From Psychrobacillus glaciei (GTDB lineage Bacteria > Bacillota > Bacilli > Bacillales_A > Planococcaceae): a stretch of DNA of 64,000 nucleotides. The notes beneath the pieces are model-generated. The model ran no database searches, was not told the DNA's origin, and saw only the letters and a program-made list of their open reading frames with translations. The stretch spans positions 372,001-436,000 of the forward strand of contig NZ_CP031223.1 in NCBI RefSeq assembly GCF_008973485.1. The letters run 5' to 3'. Position 1 is the first letter of the stretch; every line of letters begins with the position of its first letter. A program made the translations under genes and the position numbers. Shown piece after piece: positions 1 through 8,871 of the stretch.

Positions 1-2
1 TC

Positions 3-386
3 GAATTGAAATCATTTCAGGACTTATTAAAAGATTCTCCAACTAAATATTTTGGTAATTTACTTGCTAAAATAGTTGGTACTGATACGATTCCCTTCTT
101 CTTAATTACGAAAACAGGAGACCTTTTAAGTCTGATTGATACAGATGAGTGCTTTGAAACAAACTATTTTCGAGTTGAGTCTATTGATAGAGAGAAATGC
201 TGTACAACTATTTCATTATTGCGTCCTTTAGATATTGAAGGAAATCTTTGTAATTCTCTTTGTGATGTAGTTAGGTTAGAGAAATCGCCTACGTGTAAAG
301 TAGTTGATTTATCAAGTGTCTGCGCAATCCAACCTCTAGATACTAAGTTGCTAACTAGAAAAATTATTATTGAGCCGAAATGGTAG
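3..386 (+). CDS. Spore coat protein, CotY/CotZ family (5' end outside window)
   Basis: The protein looks like the C-terminal part of the CotY/CotZ/ExsY spore coat family, Cys-rich proteins of the outer coat or exosporium crust. Visible family-like segments are a TIPFFLITKTGDLLSL stretch, NYFRVESID, paired cysteines (CC, then C-x3-C) and a closing VVDLSSVCAIQPLD. Full-length members have a Cys-rich N-terminus that is missing here. The frame is open to the window edge (codon boundary at base 3), so the TTG at base 6 is probably internal and the gene is cut by the window. It ends in TAG and is followed by a terminator. Known CotY/CotZ proteins are made in the mother cell under late sigma factors; no promoter is in view. 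Family is fairly sure, the exact paralogue is not. Confidence 0.72.
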   Translation, partial: ELKSFQDLLKDSPTKYFGNLLAKIVGTDTIPFFLITKTGDLLSLIDTDECFETNYFRVESIDREKCCTTISLLRPLDIEGNLCNSLCDVVRLEKSPTCKVVDLSSVCAIQPLDTKLLTRKIIIEPKW

Positions 387-398
387 TGACGCATCCTC

Positions 399-428
399 TC
401 CCTAAGAACTTCTTAGGGAATTTTTTTT
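399..428 (+). terminator. Rho-independent terminator after coat gene
   Basis: Arms TCCCTAAGA and TCTTAGGGA close on a 3-base loop, followed by eight T. It lies 13 bases after the coat gene stop. Confidence 0.85.
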
Positions 429-533
429 ACTTTTACTGAAAATTTTATAAAACTGAACGTTTGTCCATATTCAAAGCATAATGGATGAATTTAATAGTTA
501 TATATTTGAACAAATATAAAAGGAGAATATTAT

Positions 534-2702
534 ATGACATTAATAGGAATGTTACATCATCGTAGAGATCCCACAACTGTCATCAAGTCTTATGCATATG
601 CCGCGGTTGCAAAGGCAGAAGGAGTCAATTTTTTTTACTTTTCACCTGGGATGGTGAATTTTGTGAACCGATCCATTAGAGGTCAAGTTTATGAAAATGG
701 AAGTTGGAAAGAGAGAATTATGCCCTTTCCGGATGTTATCTATAACGCAGGAAGTCCCGAAAAATTAGCAAATTCAAAAGAAATTATTGAAAAATTAAAA
801 AGCGAAATTCCCTTTACTACAAACTCGATAGGTAATAAATGGAATATTACTGAAAGACTAATAGAAGCGAAGGAATTTACAAACTACTTAATTCCTTCTG
901 AAGTTGTAAAGACAGTTGAAAATTTTCATAAATTTTTAGCATCATTTCAGAAAGTTGTCTTTAAACCTATTGATGGAAGAAAGGGAAAAGGAATCTACTT
1001 CATTTCTAATATGGACGGGGTTTTTGAAGTAAGACAAAACTCTGAAAATAAATATTATTCAAAGCAACAATTGAACGAGTTTTTGAAGGATAAGCTTTTA
1101 ACAGGAAATTATATTATTCAGCCATATATACAGTCCGTCACTAAATCTGGCCAAGTATATGATTTTAGGCTTCATGTTCAAAAAGACGGGGAGGGAAAGT
1201 GGGTGATTACTACTATTTATCCACGAATAGCTCCAAAAGGGTCTATCATTCCCAATATTAACAATGGAGGTTTCACTAATTACTTAGATCCGTTTTTGCA
1301 ACAGGAATTTAAAGAAGAAGCATTTGATATTAAACGTATGCTTGAGCATTTTTCTTTGTCATTAGCCAATCATTTAGATAATATACAAATGGTAAAATAC
1401 GGAGAGGTTATTGATGAAATCGGAATAGATGTAGGTTTAGATGAGAATTTGAAAATTTGGGTTTATGAAGTAAATTGGCGTCCAGGCTGTCCTCCAGCTT
1501 TTTATTTGGAATTAGATGTAGTAGTCCATTCTATTCAATATGCAAAGTATTTAGCGGAAAACCAAACAAAAATTAAAAATGAAATAAAGTCATTAAAGAG
1601 GAAAAAGATTGAAGAAAAAAGGGGATCACCAGTCATTGCAATAACGGGAAGTGCTGGAAAAACAACGTCCAAGGCATTTCTTGCATCTATATTATCAAAA
1701 AAATGGAACATCTTTGAGTCCAAAGATTATTGGAATACAACAGAGCATACGAAAAAACATGCAGCCGAAATTAATGACTCTCATGAAGCTGTAGTCTTAG
1801 AGTATGGGATGGCTTATCCTGGCGTCATTACGGAACATTGTAGCATCATTCAACCAACTATTAGCATTGTGACAAATATCGGACTTGCACATGTAGGAAA
1901 CTTTGATAGTGATATTAAAAAAGTTGCTCATGCAAAGTCAGAACTAATACATGGAATGGATCAAAAGGGTATTCTCATTATAAACAAGGACGATGAGAAC
2001 TCTAAGTATTTGGAAACACAGCAATTCAAAGGGAAGATAATGACAGTCAGTATTAAATCCCCAGCTAACTATAGAGCATATGGTATTCAATACGAGGAAA
2101 ATGGTATGAGTTTCAAAATGAGGTTACAAAAACAAGAAATTAAATTATTTATTCCTATTTTAGGTGAGCATCATGTGTATAATGCGTTAAATGCGATTGC
2201 TGTTGCTGATTACTTAGGATTCACACCAATGGAAATTAAAGCTGGATTAATTTTTAGAAAACCACCAAGAAGGTTAACAATTTATAATTGTCGTGACAAT
2301 ATTACAGTAATCGATGACACCGTTCACTCCCACCCACAAGGAGTAAAAGCAGCACTTGACGTCCTTTCCAATATAGGAAAGCGTAGAAAAATAGCTATTA
2401 TTGGTCAAATGAGAGAGTTAGGCGATTTGAGGGAACAAGAATATCGTAAAGTAGGCGAATACGTGCATGAAATAGGAATTGATCTATTAATAACTTATGG
2501 TTTTCGGACGGAAGAAATAGGCGATCAAGCGAAAGAGAAAGGTTTTTCATCTGAAAATATTTATCATTTCACTAATAAGGAAAAGTTACATGAGTTGTTG
2601 AAGGAGATTGTGAGGAAAGACGATACCATTTTAGTTAAGGGAGCAAGTAAGACGAATATGTTTGATACGGTCAAGTTTTTAGACGAAACGTTTAAAGAAT
2701 AA
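534..2702 (+). CDS. YheC/D-type ATP-grasp fused to a MurF-like ligase (cyanophycin-synthetase-like architecture)
   Basis: A 722-residue two-enzyme fusion. Residues about 1-345 match the YheC/YheD endospore-coat-associated ATP-grasp family: GMLHHRRDP start, ATP-binding lysine in VVFKP (K144) before a Gly-rich loop, YDFRLHV, and Mg-binding ExN in YEVNWRP (E312, N314). Residues about 365-722 are a Mur ligase: P-loop GSAGKTTSK near 372, TNIGLAHVG, the AKSE lysine segment (carbamylated in Mur enzymes), H-x2-YNALNAIA, and a C-terminal lobe with IDDTVHSHPQG where MurF has IDDxYNANP. No UDP-MurNAc-binding N-domain is present, so it is not MurF itself. ATP-grasp followed by Mur ligase is the order in cyanophycin synthetase, which adds amino acids alternately to a growing chain. 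The RBS AAAGGAG sits before ATG 534. Inference: a peptide or amino-acid polymer ligase, perhaps acting in spore formation. Both active sites look intact. Confidence 0.8.
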   Translation: MTLIGMLHHRRDPTTVIKSYAYAAVAKAEGVNFFYFSPGMVNFVNRSIRGQVYENGSWKERIMPFPDVIYNAGSPEKLANSKEIIEKLKSEIPFTTNSIGNKWNITERLIEAKEFTNYLIPSEVVKTVENFHKFLASFQKVVFKPIDGRKGKGIYFISNMDGVFEVRQNSENKYYSKQQLNEFLKDKLLTGNYIIQPYIQSVTKSGQVYDFRLHVQKDGEGKWVITTIYPRIAPKGSIIPNINNGGFTNYLDPFLQQEFKEEAFDIKRMLEHFSLSLANHLDNIQMVKYGEVIDEIGIDVGLDENLKIWVYEVNWRPGCPPAFYLELDVVVHSIQYAKYLAENQTKIKNEIKSLKRKKIEEKRGSPVIAITGSAGKTTSKAFLASILSKKWNIFESKDYWNTTEHTKKHAAEINDSHEAVVLEYGMAYPGVITEHCSIIQPTISIVTNIGLAHVGNFDSDIKKVAHAKSELIHGMDQKGILIINKDDENSKYLETQQFKGKIMTVSIKSPANYRAYGIQYEENGMSFKMRLQKQEIKLFIPILGEHHVYNALNAIAVADYLGFTPMEIKAGLIFRKPPRRLTIYNCRDNITVIDDTVHSHPQGVKAALDVLSNIGKRRKIAIIGQMRELGDLREQEYRKVGEYVHEIGIDLLITYGFRTEEIGDQAKEKGFSSENIYHFTNKEKLHELLKEIVRKDDTILVKGASKTNMFDTVKFLDETFKE

Positions 2703-2828
2703 TTCTACAAAATGCCTGAATAACACACTCTTATTAAAGAGGTATTATTCGGGTTTAATTATTTTTAAAGTGAGTTAATTTAATAAATAGCATTTAATTA
2801 TTATAACACGAACAATTATTATTTTATT

Positions 2829-2945
2829 GATTGGAGCGACAGGTGGCGACTCCAGCGGGATGAGTGAGACAGACGAGCCAACACAAACGACGCGAATGCG
2901 GCACCCTATAGCAGAATCATGCTGATTTATGAGGAACATATTTTC
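2829..2945. repeat. Degenerate Bacillaceae-type intergenic repeat
   Basis: In the 343-base gap after the fusion gene lies GGTGGCGACTCCAGCGGGAT with GAGTGAGACAGACGAG. This resembles a decayed copy of the common Bacillaceae repeat seen as GGCGACTCCTGCGGGA in many genomes (from memory, not searched). Nothing else recognisable is in the gap apart from the terminator at its right end. Confidence 0.5.
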
Positions 2946-3019
2946 ACATTTCACTTTGATATTGTTCTTGTTTTATGCTCTAACTTTGAATTATGAAATT
3001 GATTTTAATAGAAAAAAAA

Positions 3020-3042
3020 AGAGCACCTAAAAGGTGTTCTTA
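3020..3042 (-). terminator. Terminator of ATP-grasp gene
   Basis: Read on the minus strand, GAACACCT and AGGTGCTC form a stem followed by a run of T. It directly follows the stop of the minus-strand ATP-grasp gene. Confidence 0.85.
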
Positions 3043-3045
3043 GTA

Positions 3046-4266
3046 TCACTCCTCTTCTAAATGAAAAATAATTTCCTTTGCTGCAGTATTTGCTAGGTTT
3101 TTGGCTTCTTCTAAACTACTACCAACAGCAATTATATAAGCATATCTATGACCCATGGATAATGGTGGCATTAAAAGAGTTCCTTTTTTAGGCTTCACGT
3201 AAACTTCTACGACTCCTGGAGATTTTTTAGCCCTTCTTTTCCCGGTCACTTTTTCTAATATTCCTTTCTTTGTCGCAATAATGTATTTGGTAAAAACATA
3301 TTTTTTATGCTTCGGTAAAATTGCAGGACTTTCTCCTAATAATAATTTCAAAGTCTGTTCGACTAAACTAAATCCAAATGCTGCTTGAATCATTTTATTC
3401 ATGGCACCACCTGAAATTCTGGGATTAATCTCAATGAGTTTCCAACCATTCTTAGCTAAACGGATTTCCAAATGTAAAGCTCCATTTTCAATACCGAGTT
3501 CTTTAACAATAGACTGAAGAACATTTTCAATCCCTGTTCTGATCGTTACAGGAACATTTGCAAGGACTCCATAACCTGTGATAATAAATCTCTTCCTTTT
3601 TGTGATTTCTTGTTCTATAATTCCGACGATTCGTGCTTTATGGTTATGAACGAGTGCCTCAACCAAATATTGATCGCCGTCTATATATTCTTCAACCATA
3701 ATTGTGTTATCCGGGTTCTTATTCCGAAGATTATCAAAATGTTTTTCTAACTGTTCTTCTCCTTCAGCTAAAAGAACGTCTTTAGATCCTGTAGATTTCG
3801 GAGATTTTATAATAATAGGGAAATCAAGTTGTTTACATATTGTTTTAGTAGGAATCGACTCGTCCGGTTTGATTAAGAAAAAATTAGGGGTATAAGGTTG
3901 ATCTTTTAAAGACAACCGTGTGTCCTCTTTATTTTCCATTATTTCAATGGCTTTAGACGAAACATAATTGTGGCAGAATTCATCACAAAGAATGGATGCG
4001 GTGTGAACAAAAGGATCAACAAAACTAACTATAGTTTTTATATCCACACCATTTGTTTGTAACTTGGAAATTTCTTCTCTCATTTTGTCTAGGTTGTTTG
4101 TATTTACAGAAACCATTTTATGGACATCTGTGTACTCCTGTCTTTGTTGAATTTGCTTTTCGTTATTTGTGAAGAGAATAGTAAAGTATCCCAAATGCTC
4201 AGCAGCTCTAATTGCTTCTCTACTGGATCCAGATTTGTTTGTACTAATAAAAATAATTGCTTTCAA
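3046..4266 (-). CDS. Stand-alone ATP-grasp ligase
   Basis: A 406-residue ATP-grasp enzyme of the carbamoyl-phosphate-synthase/PurK/dipeptide-ligase type, which activates a carboxylate as acyl-phosphate and joins it to an amine or thiol. Seen: a Rossmann-like pre-ATP-grasp half (AIIFISTNKSGSS) to about residue 110, the lysine strand FPIIIKSPKSTGSKDV, the lid segment MVEEYIDGDQYLVEAL, and the Mg-binding LIEINPRISGG. The basic C-terminal section (GKRRAKKSPGVVEVYVK) is typical of the family. The start is TTG with AAGGAG about 9 bases upstream. It diverges from the Mur-like ligase at 4429, so the two probably share a control region. Substrate cannot be read from sequence; lying among Mur-like ligases suggests a shared product. 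Own terminator. Confidence 0.78.
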   Translation of the reverse strand: MKAIIFISTNKSGSSREAIRAAEHLGYFTILFTNNEKQIQQRQEYTDVHKMVSVNTNNLDKMREEISKLQTNGVDIKTIVSFVDPFVHTASILCDEFCHNYVSSKAIEIMENKEDTRLSLKDQPYTPNFFLIKPDESIPTKTICKQLDFPIIIKSPKSTGSKDVLLAEGEEQLEKHFDNLRNKNPDNTIMVEEYIDGDQYLVEALVHNHKARIVGIIEQEITKRKRFIITGYGVLANVPVTIRTGIENVLQSIVKELGIENGALHLEIRLAKNGWKLIEINPRISGGAMNKMIQAAFGFSLVEQTLKLLLGESPAILPKHKKYVFTKYIIATKKGILEKVTGKRRAKKSPGVVEVYVKPKKGTLLMPPLSMGHRYAYIIAVGSSLEEAKNLANTAAKEIIFHLEEE

Positions 4267-4428
4267 ACGACTAACTCCTTCCTATCATTTTTTTTAATAC
4301 GTTTCTTTCTATATGTATGACATGCTTTAGTTTTGACATAGTTATATATCACGCAATTATGTTCCATTTATACAGTCAACTTCAACTAAAAAACATATTA
4401 TGTATATGAAAGGAGTGTGAATAAAATA

Positions 4429-5808
4429 ATGAAACCTCATACAGTCAGCAGTATAAGAACAATCATTTCGGGCGAGTTGATTCAAGGATCTGATGAAGAG
4501 ATAGTCCATTACGGAGCATACCGTTTAAAACAAATAAAGAATCAAAACACCATTCTTTTTACAAATAAGAGAATTATAGACTGGAGAACTCTAAAGAAAT
4601 TCTTCCCTTTAGTGCTTGCAACTGAGTGGAAATATAGTAAAGATGAAATTCCTGAGAATGTAACTGTCATCCAAGTAACCAATGCTGACGAATCATATTG
4701 GAAATTTGTTCATTACTACCGAAACCAATTTGAAATCCCTGTAGTGGCAATTACAGGAACATCAGGAAAAACTACAACAAAAGAAATGATCAAACATATT
4801 CTTTCAGCAGATAGAATAGTAACTGCTACAAGTCTTACTAGTAATTCTAGAACAGCAAATTTGCAGTATCTTTTGAGCATAGATGAGGAAACCGATGCTG
4901 CTATTTTTGAAACGGCTGTTGGTTCACCTGGGGATGTATTAAAAGCAGGGGAATATTTCAAACCTACAATAGGAATCATTACCAACATCGGAGCACATCA
5001 CCTAAATTATTGCAAAACATTAGAAGGCTACATTGGAGCGAAAGGTGAAATGGTTAAAATCGTTAATCCTGCAGGTGTACTAATTATTAATACGGAGGAT
5101 AGTAATACAAGTAAGATTGATATGAAAAGTTTTAATGGGAAGATCATAAAAATTGGAATTCATACGACTTGTCATTTTAGAGCGTTTAATATTCAGTACA
5201 GCCAAGACGGCATGCAATTTAGCGTTAGGCATAAGGAGATAGACTATCAAGTGTATGTGCCAGGATTTGGAGTACATCAGGTCTATAATGCTCTTGCAGC
5301 TATAGCAGCGGTATATGAAATGGGGGTAACTATTCCGGAGGCGGCGGCTCACCTGAAAACATTCAGAAAATTTAATAAACAACTTCAAGTGGTGGATGGT
5401 ATAAACGACTCTGTGATTATCGATGATACATGGAGTATTACAACGACTTCATTGGAAGCGGCATTGAAAGTACTAAATGAAATTGGAAAAGAGAAAAAAA
5501 AGGTGGCAATCATAGGGACTATTACTGATTTGGGTTCCTGGGGCTACATTATTCATGAAAAAGCAGGAGAAATAATTTATCAACAAGGAGTAGATGTCCT
5601 CATTACGATAGGGGAGCATGCGAGCATAATGGCAGAGCATGCAGTAAAAATGGGTTTTAGCTCACCAGTTTATACATTTAGAAATGAAATCCTTGTTCTT
5701 AATCTATTAAGTAAAATTATAGACTCAAATACAATCGTCCTGATAAAAGGAGATATGTACAGCAAACCTATCATTGAATTAGCTTCAAAATTGAGGAAGA
5801 AGAAATAA
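4429..5808 (+). CDS. MurF-like peptide ligase, paralogue 1
   Basis: 459 residues with the central and C-terminal domains of Mur ligases. Motifs: ITGTSGKTTTKEM P-loop near residue 105, TNIGAHHLN, EGYIGAKGEM (family lysine), GFGVHQVYNALAAIAAV, and IDDTWSITTTSLEAALKVL. MurF carries an N-domain with a DSR/DTR motif that grips UDP-MurNAc-tripeptide; the first 95 residues here lack it. The MurF YNANP loop is WSITT. It therefore probably ligates another substrate. Start chosen at ATG 4429 because the product then begins MKP like the paralogue at 6155. GTG 4417 sits only one base after AGGAG. The gap to the next paralogue is 346 bases with no clear terminator. Confidence 0.75.
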   Translation: MKPHTVSSIRTIISGELIQGSDEEIVHYGAYRLKQIKNQNTILFTNKRIIDWRTLKKFFPLVLATEWKYSKDEIPENVTVIQVTNADESYWKFVHYYRNQFEIPVVAITGTSGKTTTKEMIKHILSADRIVTATSLTSNSRTANLQYLLSIDEETDAAIFETAVGSPGDVLKAGEYFKPTIGIITNIGAHHLNYCKTLEGYIGAKGEMVKIVNPAGVLIINTEDSNTSKIDMKSFNGKIIKIGIHTTCHFRAFNIQYSQDGMQFSVRHKEIDYQVYVPGFGVHQVYNALAAIAAVYEMGVTIPEAAAHLKTFRKFNKQLQVVDGINDSVIIDDTWSITTTSLEAALKVLNEIGKEKKKVAIIGTITDLGSWGYIIHEKAGEIIYQQGVDVLITIGEHASIMAEHAVKMGFSSPVYTFRNEILVLNLLSKIIDSNTIVLIKGDMYSKPIIELASKLRKKK

Positions 5809-6154
5809 TTTTCAGTTGAACAAAACTACATGCTTAACTAATACACAATATTGGTGATAAATAATTTTTCAAATATGGACAAATACTGTGCCTTTGAACG
5901 ACGTTCCATAATTATAATACAATATCAAATAGAAATAGATGATTCAAATCCATGTCTGAAATAGTCCCATCCAATTTGATGGACGTAGTAGAAAGAAGGA
6001 AATCTAACTTATTTGACGGAAGGGCATAACTCTAATTTATACGTAAATAATGAGTGCCAGAAAAAGCTACGGTAATCTAAGTGCATGTGCACATTCCATA
6101 CCTAATCATCGAGAAATTACTTTTCATATTATATAGGGGGAAGGAGGAGTAATA
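5809..6154. other. Spacer between the two MurF-like genes
   Basis: 346 AT-rich bases without a convincing ORF, strong hairpin or known motif. A GTGCATGTGCAC near-palindrome lies close to 6081. Independent promoters for the second gene are possible but not obvious. Confidence 0.4.
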
Positions 6155-7543
6155 ATGAAACCTTTACGCGTGAAAGACATTCGGAATTTACTTGAAGGCG
6201 AATTAATAAGTGGTTCCGAACTTTGGAGTGTAAATCATGCTATATACTATAAACGGCATGATCTTACGAAGAGAAATTCGCTAATGTTTGTTAGTAGAAG
6301 TGATGATGTCAACTGGAATGAAATCAATAATAAGGGCCCATCTCTTGTGATTTCTGATAAGCCCTCTTCCGAACTGAAAAATGCACTGTCAGATACTACT
6401 GTCATAAAAGTTAAGAGTCTTGTGCAAGCTTATTGGAAATTCATGGATTATTATCGGAATTTGTTTCAGATACCTGTTGTTACAATAACAGGAACATGTG
6501 GTAAAACAACTACGAAAGAAATGATCAAACATATATTAATCAAAGACCGGAGTGTCCAGGCTTCCATTAGCAGTAAGAATGAGCCTCGCCAATCATTTCC
6601 CTATTTGACGGGCATCGATGAAAAAACAAAAGCTGCAGTATTTGAACTTGGATTGGGTAATACGGGTAATATTAAACATCAGTGTATGATTTATCAGCCT
6701 ACAATAGGAATCATTACTAATATTGGTGTTCATCATTTAGATGGTTGTGGAAATCTAGAAGGTTATATCAATGCTAAGTCAGAAATAGTAGATGGTATAA
6801 AAAAAGATGGCACATTAATCTTAAATGCGGATGATACAAATACTAAAAAAGTTTCTTTGCATTCATTTAAAGGGAAGGTTATCTACTTTGGAGAAAGTTC
6901 AAAGGCTGATTTTAGGGCCTCCAATATTCAATTTACCGAAAACGGAATGAATTTTCAAATTAATTTTATGAATAAAAAGTATACCGCTTTTATACCAGGA
7001 TATGGTGAACATCAAGTGTATAACGCGCTTGCTGCAATTGCTGCTGTAAACGAAATGGGGATGGATATTAAGGAAGCTATCTCTCGTTTAAAAACATATA
7101 AAAATATGAGCAGACACTTGGAGTTTTCTAGTGGAAAAGGCGGGAGTACAATCATTGACGATACGTGGACAAATAATCCTACTTCTGTCGAGGCTGCATT
7201 AAAGGTACTGGATTCAATTGGGGCAGGTAAAAATGTCATTCTAGTACTCGGAGATATTAAACGGTTAGGGAACTTTGAAAAGAAGTACCATGCTGAAATT
7301 GGAAGTCTTGTTGCAAAAAGAGATATTCATACCTTGATTACAATTGGAAGTAAAGCAGAAGAAATAGCTAGGAAGGCGATGGAAGATGGATCGAAAGCAG
7401 ATGTTCATATGTTTAAGGATACCCAGGGAGTGATGGAAGTTCTTCAACCAAAGCTAGACAATCAAGCAGTTTTGCTCATTAAAGGACCAATGTCAAGCCG
7501 TTCCATGATTGAATTTGCCAATAATTTAAAAGAAAATAGTTGA
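6155..7543 (+). CDS. MurF-like peptide ligase, paralogue 2
   Basis: 462 residues, clearly duplicated from the same stock as the gene at 4429: both begin MKP, share YWKF-x2-YYRN before the P-loop, and keep GTCGKTTTKEM, TNIGVHHLDG, EGYINAKSE, GYGEHQVYNALAAIAAV and IDDTWTNNPTSVEAALKVL. Here the substrate loop is WTNNP, closer to the MurF YNANP than in paralogue 1. The UDP-binding N-domain signature of MurF is absent. Strong RBS (GGAAGGAGG) before ATG 6155. Followed by a terminator. Role inferred only: an ATP-dependent amino-acid/peptide ligase acting with the neighbouring ATP-grasp enzymes. Confidence 0.75.
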   Translation: MKPLRVKDIRNLLEGELISGSELWSVNHAIYYKRHDLTKRNSLMFVSRSDDVNWNEINNKGPSLVISDKPSSELKNALSDTTVIKVKSLVQAYWKFMDYYRNLFQIPVVTITGTCGKTTTKEMIKHILIKDRSVQASISSKNEPRQSFPYLTGIDEKTKAAVFELGLGNTGNIKHQCMIYQPTIGIITNIGVHHLDGCGNLEGYINAKSEIVDGIKKDGTLILNADDTNTKKVSLHSFKGKVIYFGESSKADFRASNIQFTENGMNFQINFMNKKYTAFIPGYGEHQVYNALAAIAAVNEMGMDIKEAISRLKTYKNMSRHLEFSSGKGGSTIIDDTWTNNPTSVEAALKVLDSIGAGKNVILVLGDIKRLGNFEKKYHAEIGSLVAKRDIHTLITIGSKAEEIARKAMEDGSKADVHMFKDTQGVMEVLQPKLDNQAVLLIKGPMSSRSMIEFANNLKENS

Positions 7544-7551
7544 TACATGAA

Positions 7552-7593
7552 AAAGAAGCATTCTCGCAATATGCGATGAATGCTTCTTTAGTA
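7552..7593 (+). terminator. Terminator after second MurF-like gene
   Basis: Twelve-base arms AAAGAAGCATTC and GAATGCTTCTTT around a 14-base loop, 9 bases after the stop codon. Confidence 0.8.
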
Positions 7594-7614
7594 ACTGCTA
7601 AGAAAGAATAATTT

Positions 7615-7667
7615 TTTACATAGTGTCTGACCATATTAAGACGAAAGTTGGCCAGATACTATGTAAA
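7615..7667. repeat. Long inverted repeat between convergent genes
   Basis: Arms of about 18 bases starting TTTACATAGTGTCTG and ending CAGATACTATGTAAA, with two mismatches. It lies between the convergent ligase and NlpC/P60 genes and may end transcription in both directions. Confidence 0.6.
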
Positions 7668-7701
7668 GGCGTGGGGCTCGTACGCTTAGGTATTCACTCA
7701 C

Positions 7702-8634
7702 TTAAAAAACACGTTTTGCAGTCATATAATGCTGATTATAATAATCTACAAATAGTACTCTTGATAAGACCCCGCTTGAATTTGGAATGATGATACGATA
7801 ATCGCCAGCATATATCGCTACCAAAGATGGTGTTTTTGAACCTTTAACACTATTAAAAAAGATCAAATCACCTTTCTTTAAGTTTGCGCGAGAAACAGTA
7901 GTACCTTTGTTCATTAGTTCTTTCAAATTGGTTGTGCCTAAGTTAACACCATTTGATTTATACGCGTAGTCGACAAAACCAGTGGGAGTAAAACTTAGTG
8001 AAGATGTATTGTTGACGCTACCCATTTTCGCCTTACCAATTAAACTATATGCTTTTGTAACAATGTTATCCCCTTTAGTTGCTGGATTAGACGGGAGTAA
8101 AGTTGGTAAGACTCTACGAGCGGTTACATAATTGTCCGTATAATATGGTTTGCTATTTAAGTCTGAGATGACAATATTTTGTTTGGAATCAGCCATGTGT
8201 ATGACTTTGTTGTCGCCAATATACATTGCAACGTGATCTGGATCGGTTCCCGTAGTCTTGCTTCTAAAGAAAAGTAAATCCCCTTTTTGTAGTTGATTTC
8301 TGGCAACATAAGATCCTTGTTGCATCATATAATCTTCGTTATATGTTCCAAGATCTACTCCATTTTTTTCGAAAATGTACATAAGAAAACTTGCACAAGA
8401 AAATTTGTAAGGATATGTTGCTTTGTACACAGTATTACTGTAAGTTGCCTTCCCTATTAAACTCTTCGCAGTTTGGATTAATTGATCTGCCTTTGCTTCT
8501 ACTGCTTTTTGGTTATTCTGCAAATTAATTGTTGCAGCCGAGGCTTTTATTGGATGAATAGCCGCTGGAGTAACCCCTAGTGTACTAAAACCGATTACGA
8601 CTGATAATGTAGTTGCAACGAAACGTTTTTTCAT
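7702..8634 (-). CDS. Secreted tandem NlpC/P60 protein with a degenerate second domain
   Basis: 310 residues with a Sec signal peptide (KKRF, hydrophobic core, cut near ASA at about 33) and two NlpC/P60 domains. These are cell-wall peptidases cutting gamma-D-Glu-diaminopimelate bonds with a Cys-His pair. Domain 1 (about 50-175) has Cys80 in FSCASFLMY and His134 in DPDHVAMYIG, so looks active. In domain 2 (about 190-308) the aligned positions are Pro217 (FTPTGFVDY) and Leu271 (TPSLVAIYAG), so it cannot use this chemistry and may bind wall or regulate domain 1. RBS AGGAGG before ATG 8634. Likely a wall-remodelling enzyme; its place beside the ligase cluster could be coincidence. Confidence 0.82.
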   Translation of the reverse strand: MKKRFVATTLSVVIGFSTLGVTPAAIHPIKASAATINLQNNQKAVEAKADQLIQTAKSLIGKATYSNTVYKATYPYKFSCASFLMYIFEKNGVDLGTYNEDYMMQQGSYVARNQLQKGDLLFFRSKTTGTDPDHVAMYIGDNKVIHMADSKQNIVISDLNSKPYYTDNYVTARRVLPTLLPSNPATKGDNIVTKAYSLIGKAKMGSVNNTSSLSFTPTGFVDYAYKSNGVNLGTTNLKELMNKGTTVSRANLKKGDLIFFNSVKGSKTPSLVAIYAGDYRIIIPNSSGVLSRVLFVDYYNQHYMTAKRVF

Positions 8635-8871
8635 CGTATACCTCCTGATTTTTTTTTATTTATTACTTGCACCGATTTTAGCATGTAAAAGTAGAAGAAT
8701 CGGAAGGGAATTTATTCCTGGTAACGTTGCAAGATGCCCTAAGCCCTTGTCACTATTACGTTTATCAAGGTAATTTACAGTTTGATTACAAATATTACGA
8801 AGAGCCAACGAATAAAAATGACTAAACAGGGTCATGTTAACCTCATAGAGTTAAATAAGGGAGGATTTTCA

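Noticed and set aside
4417-4428. GTG 4417 as start of the first MurF-like gene
   Set aside because: Only one base separates it from AGGAG, and ATG 4429 gives the same MKP start as the paralogue.
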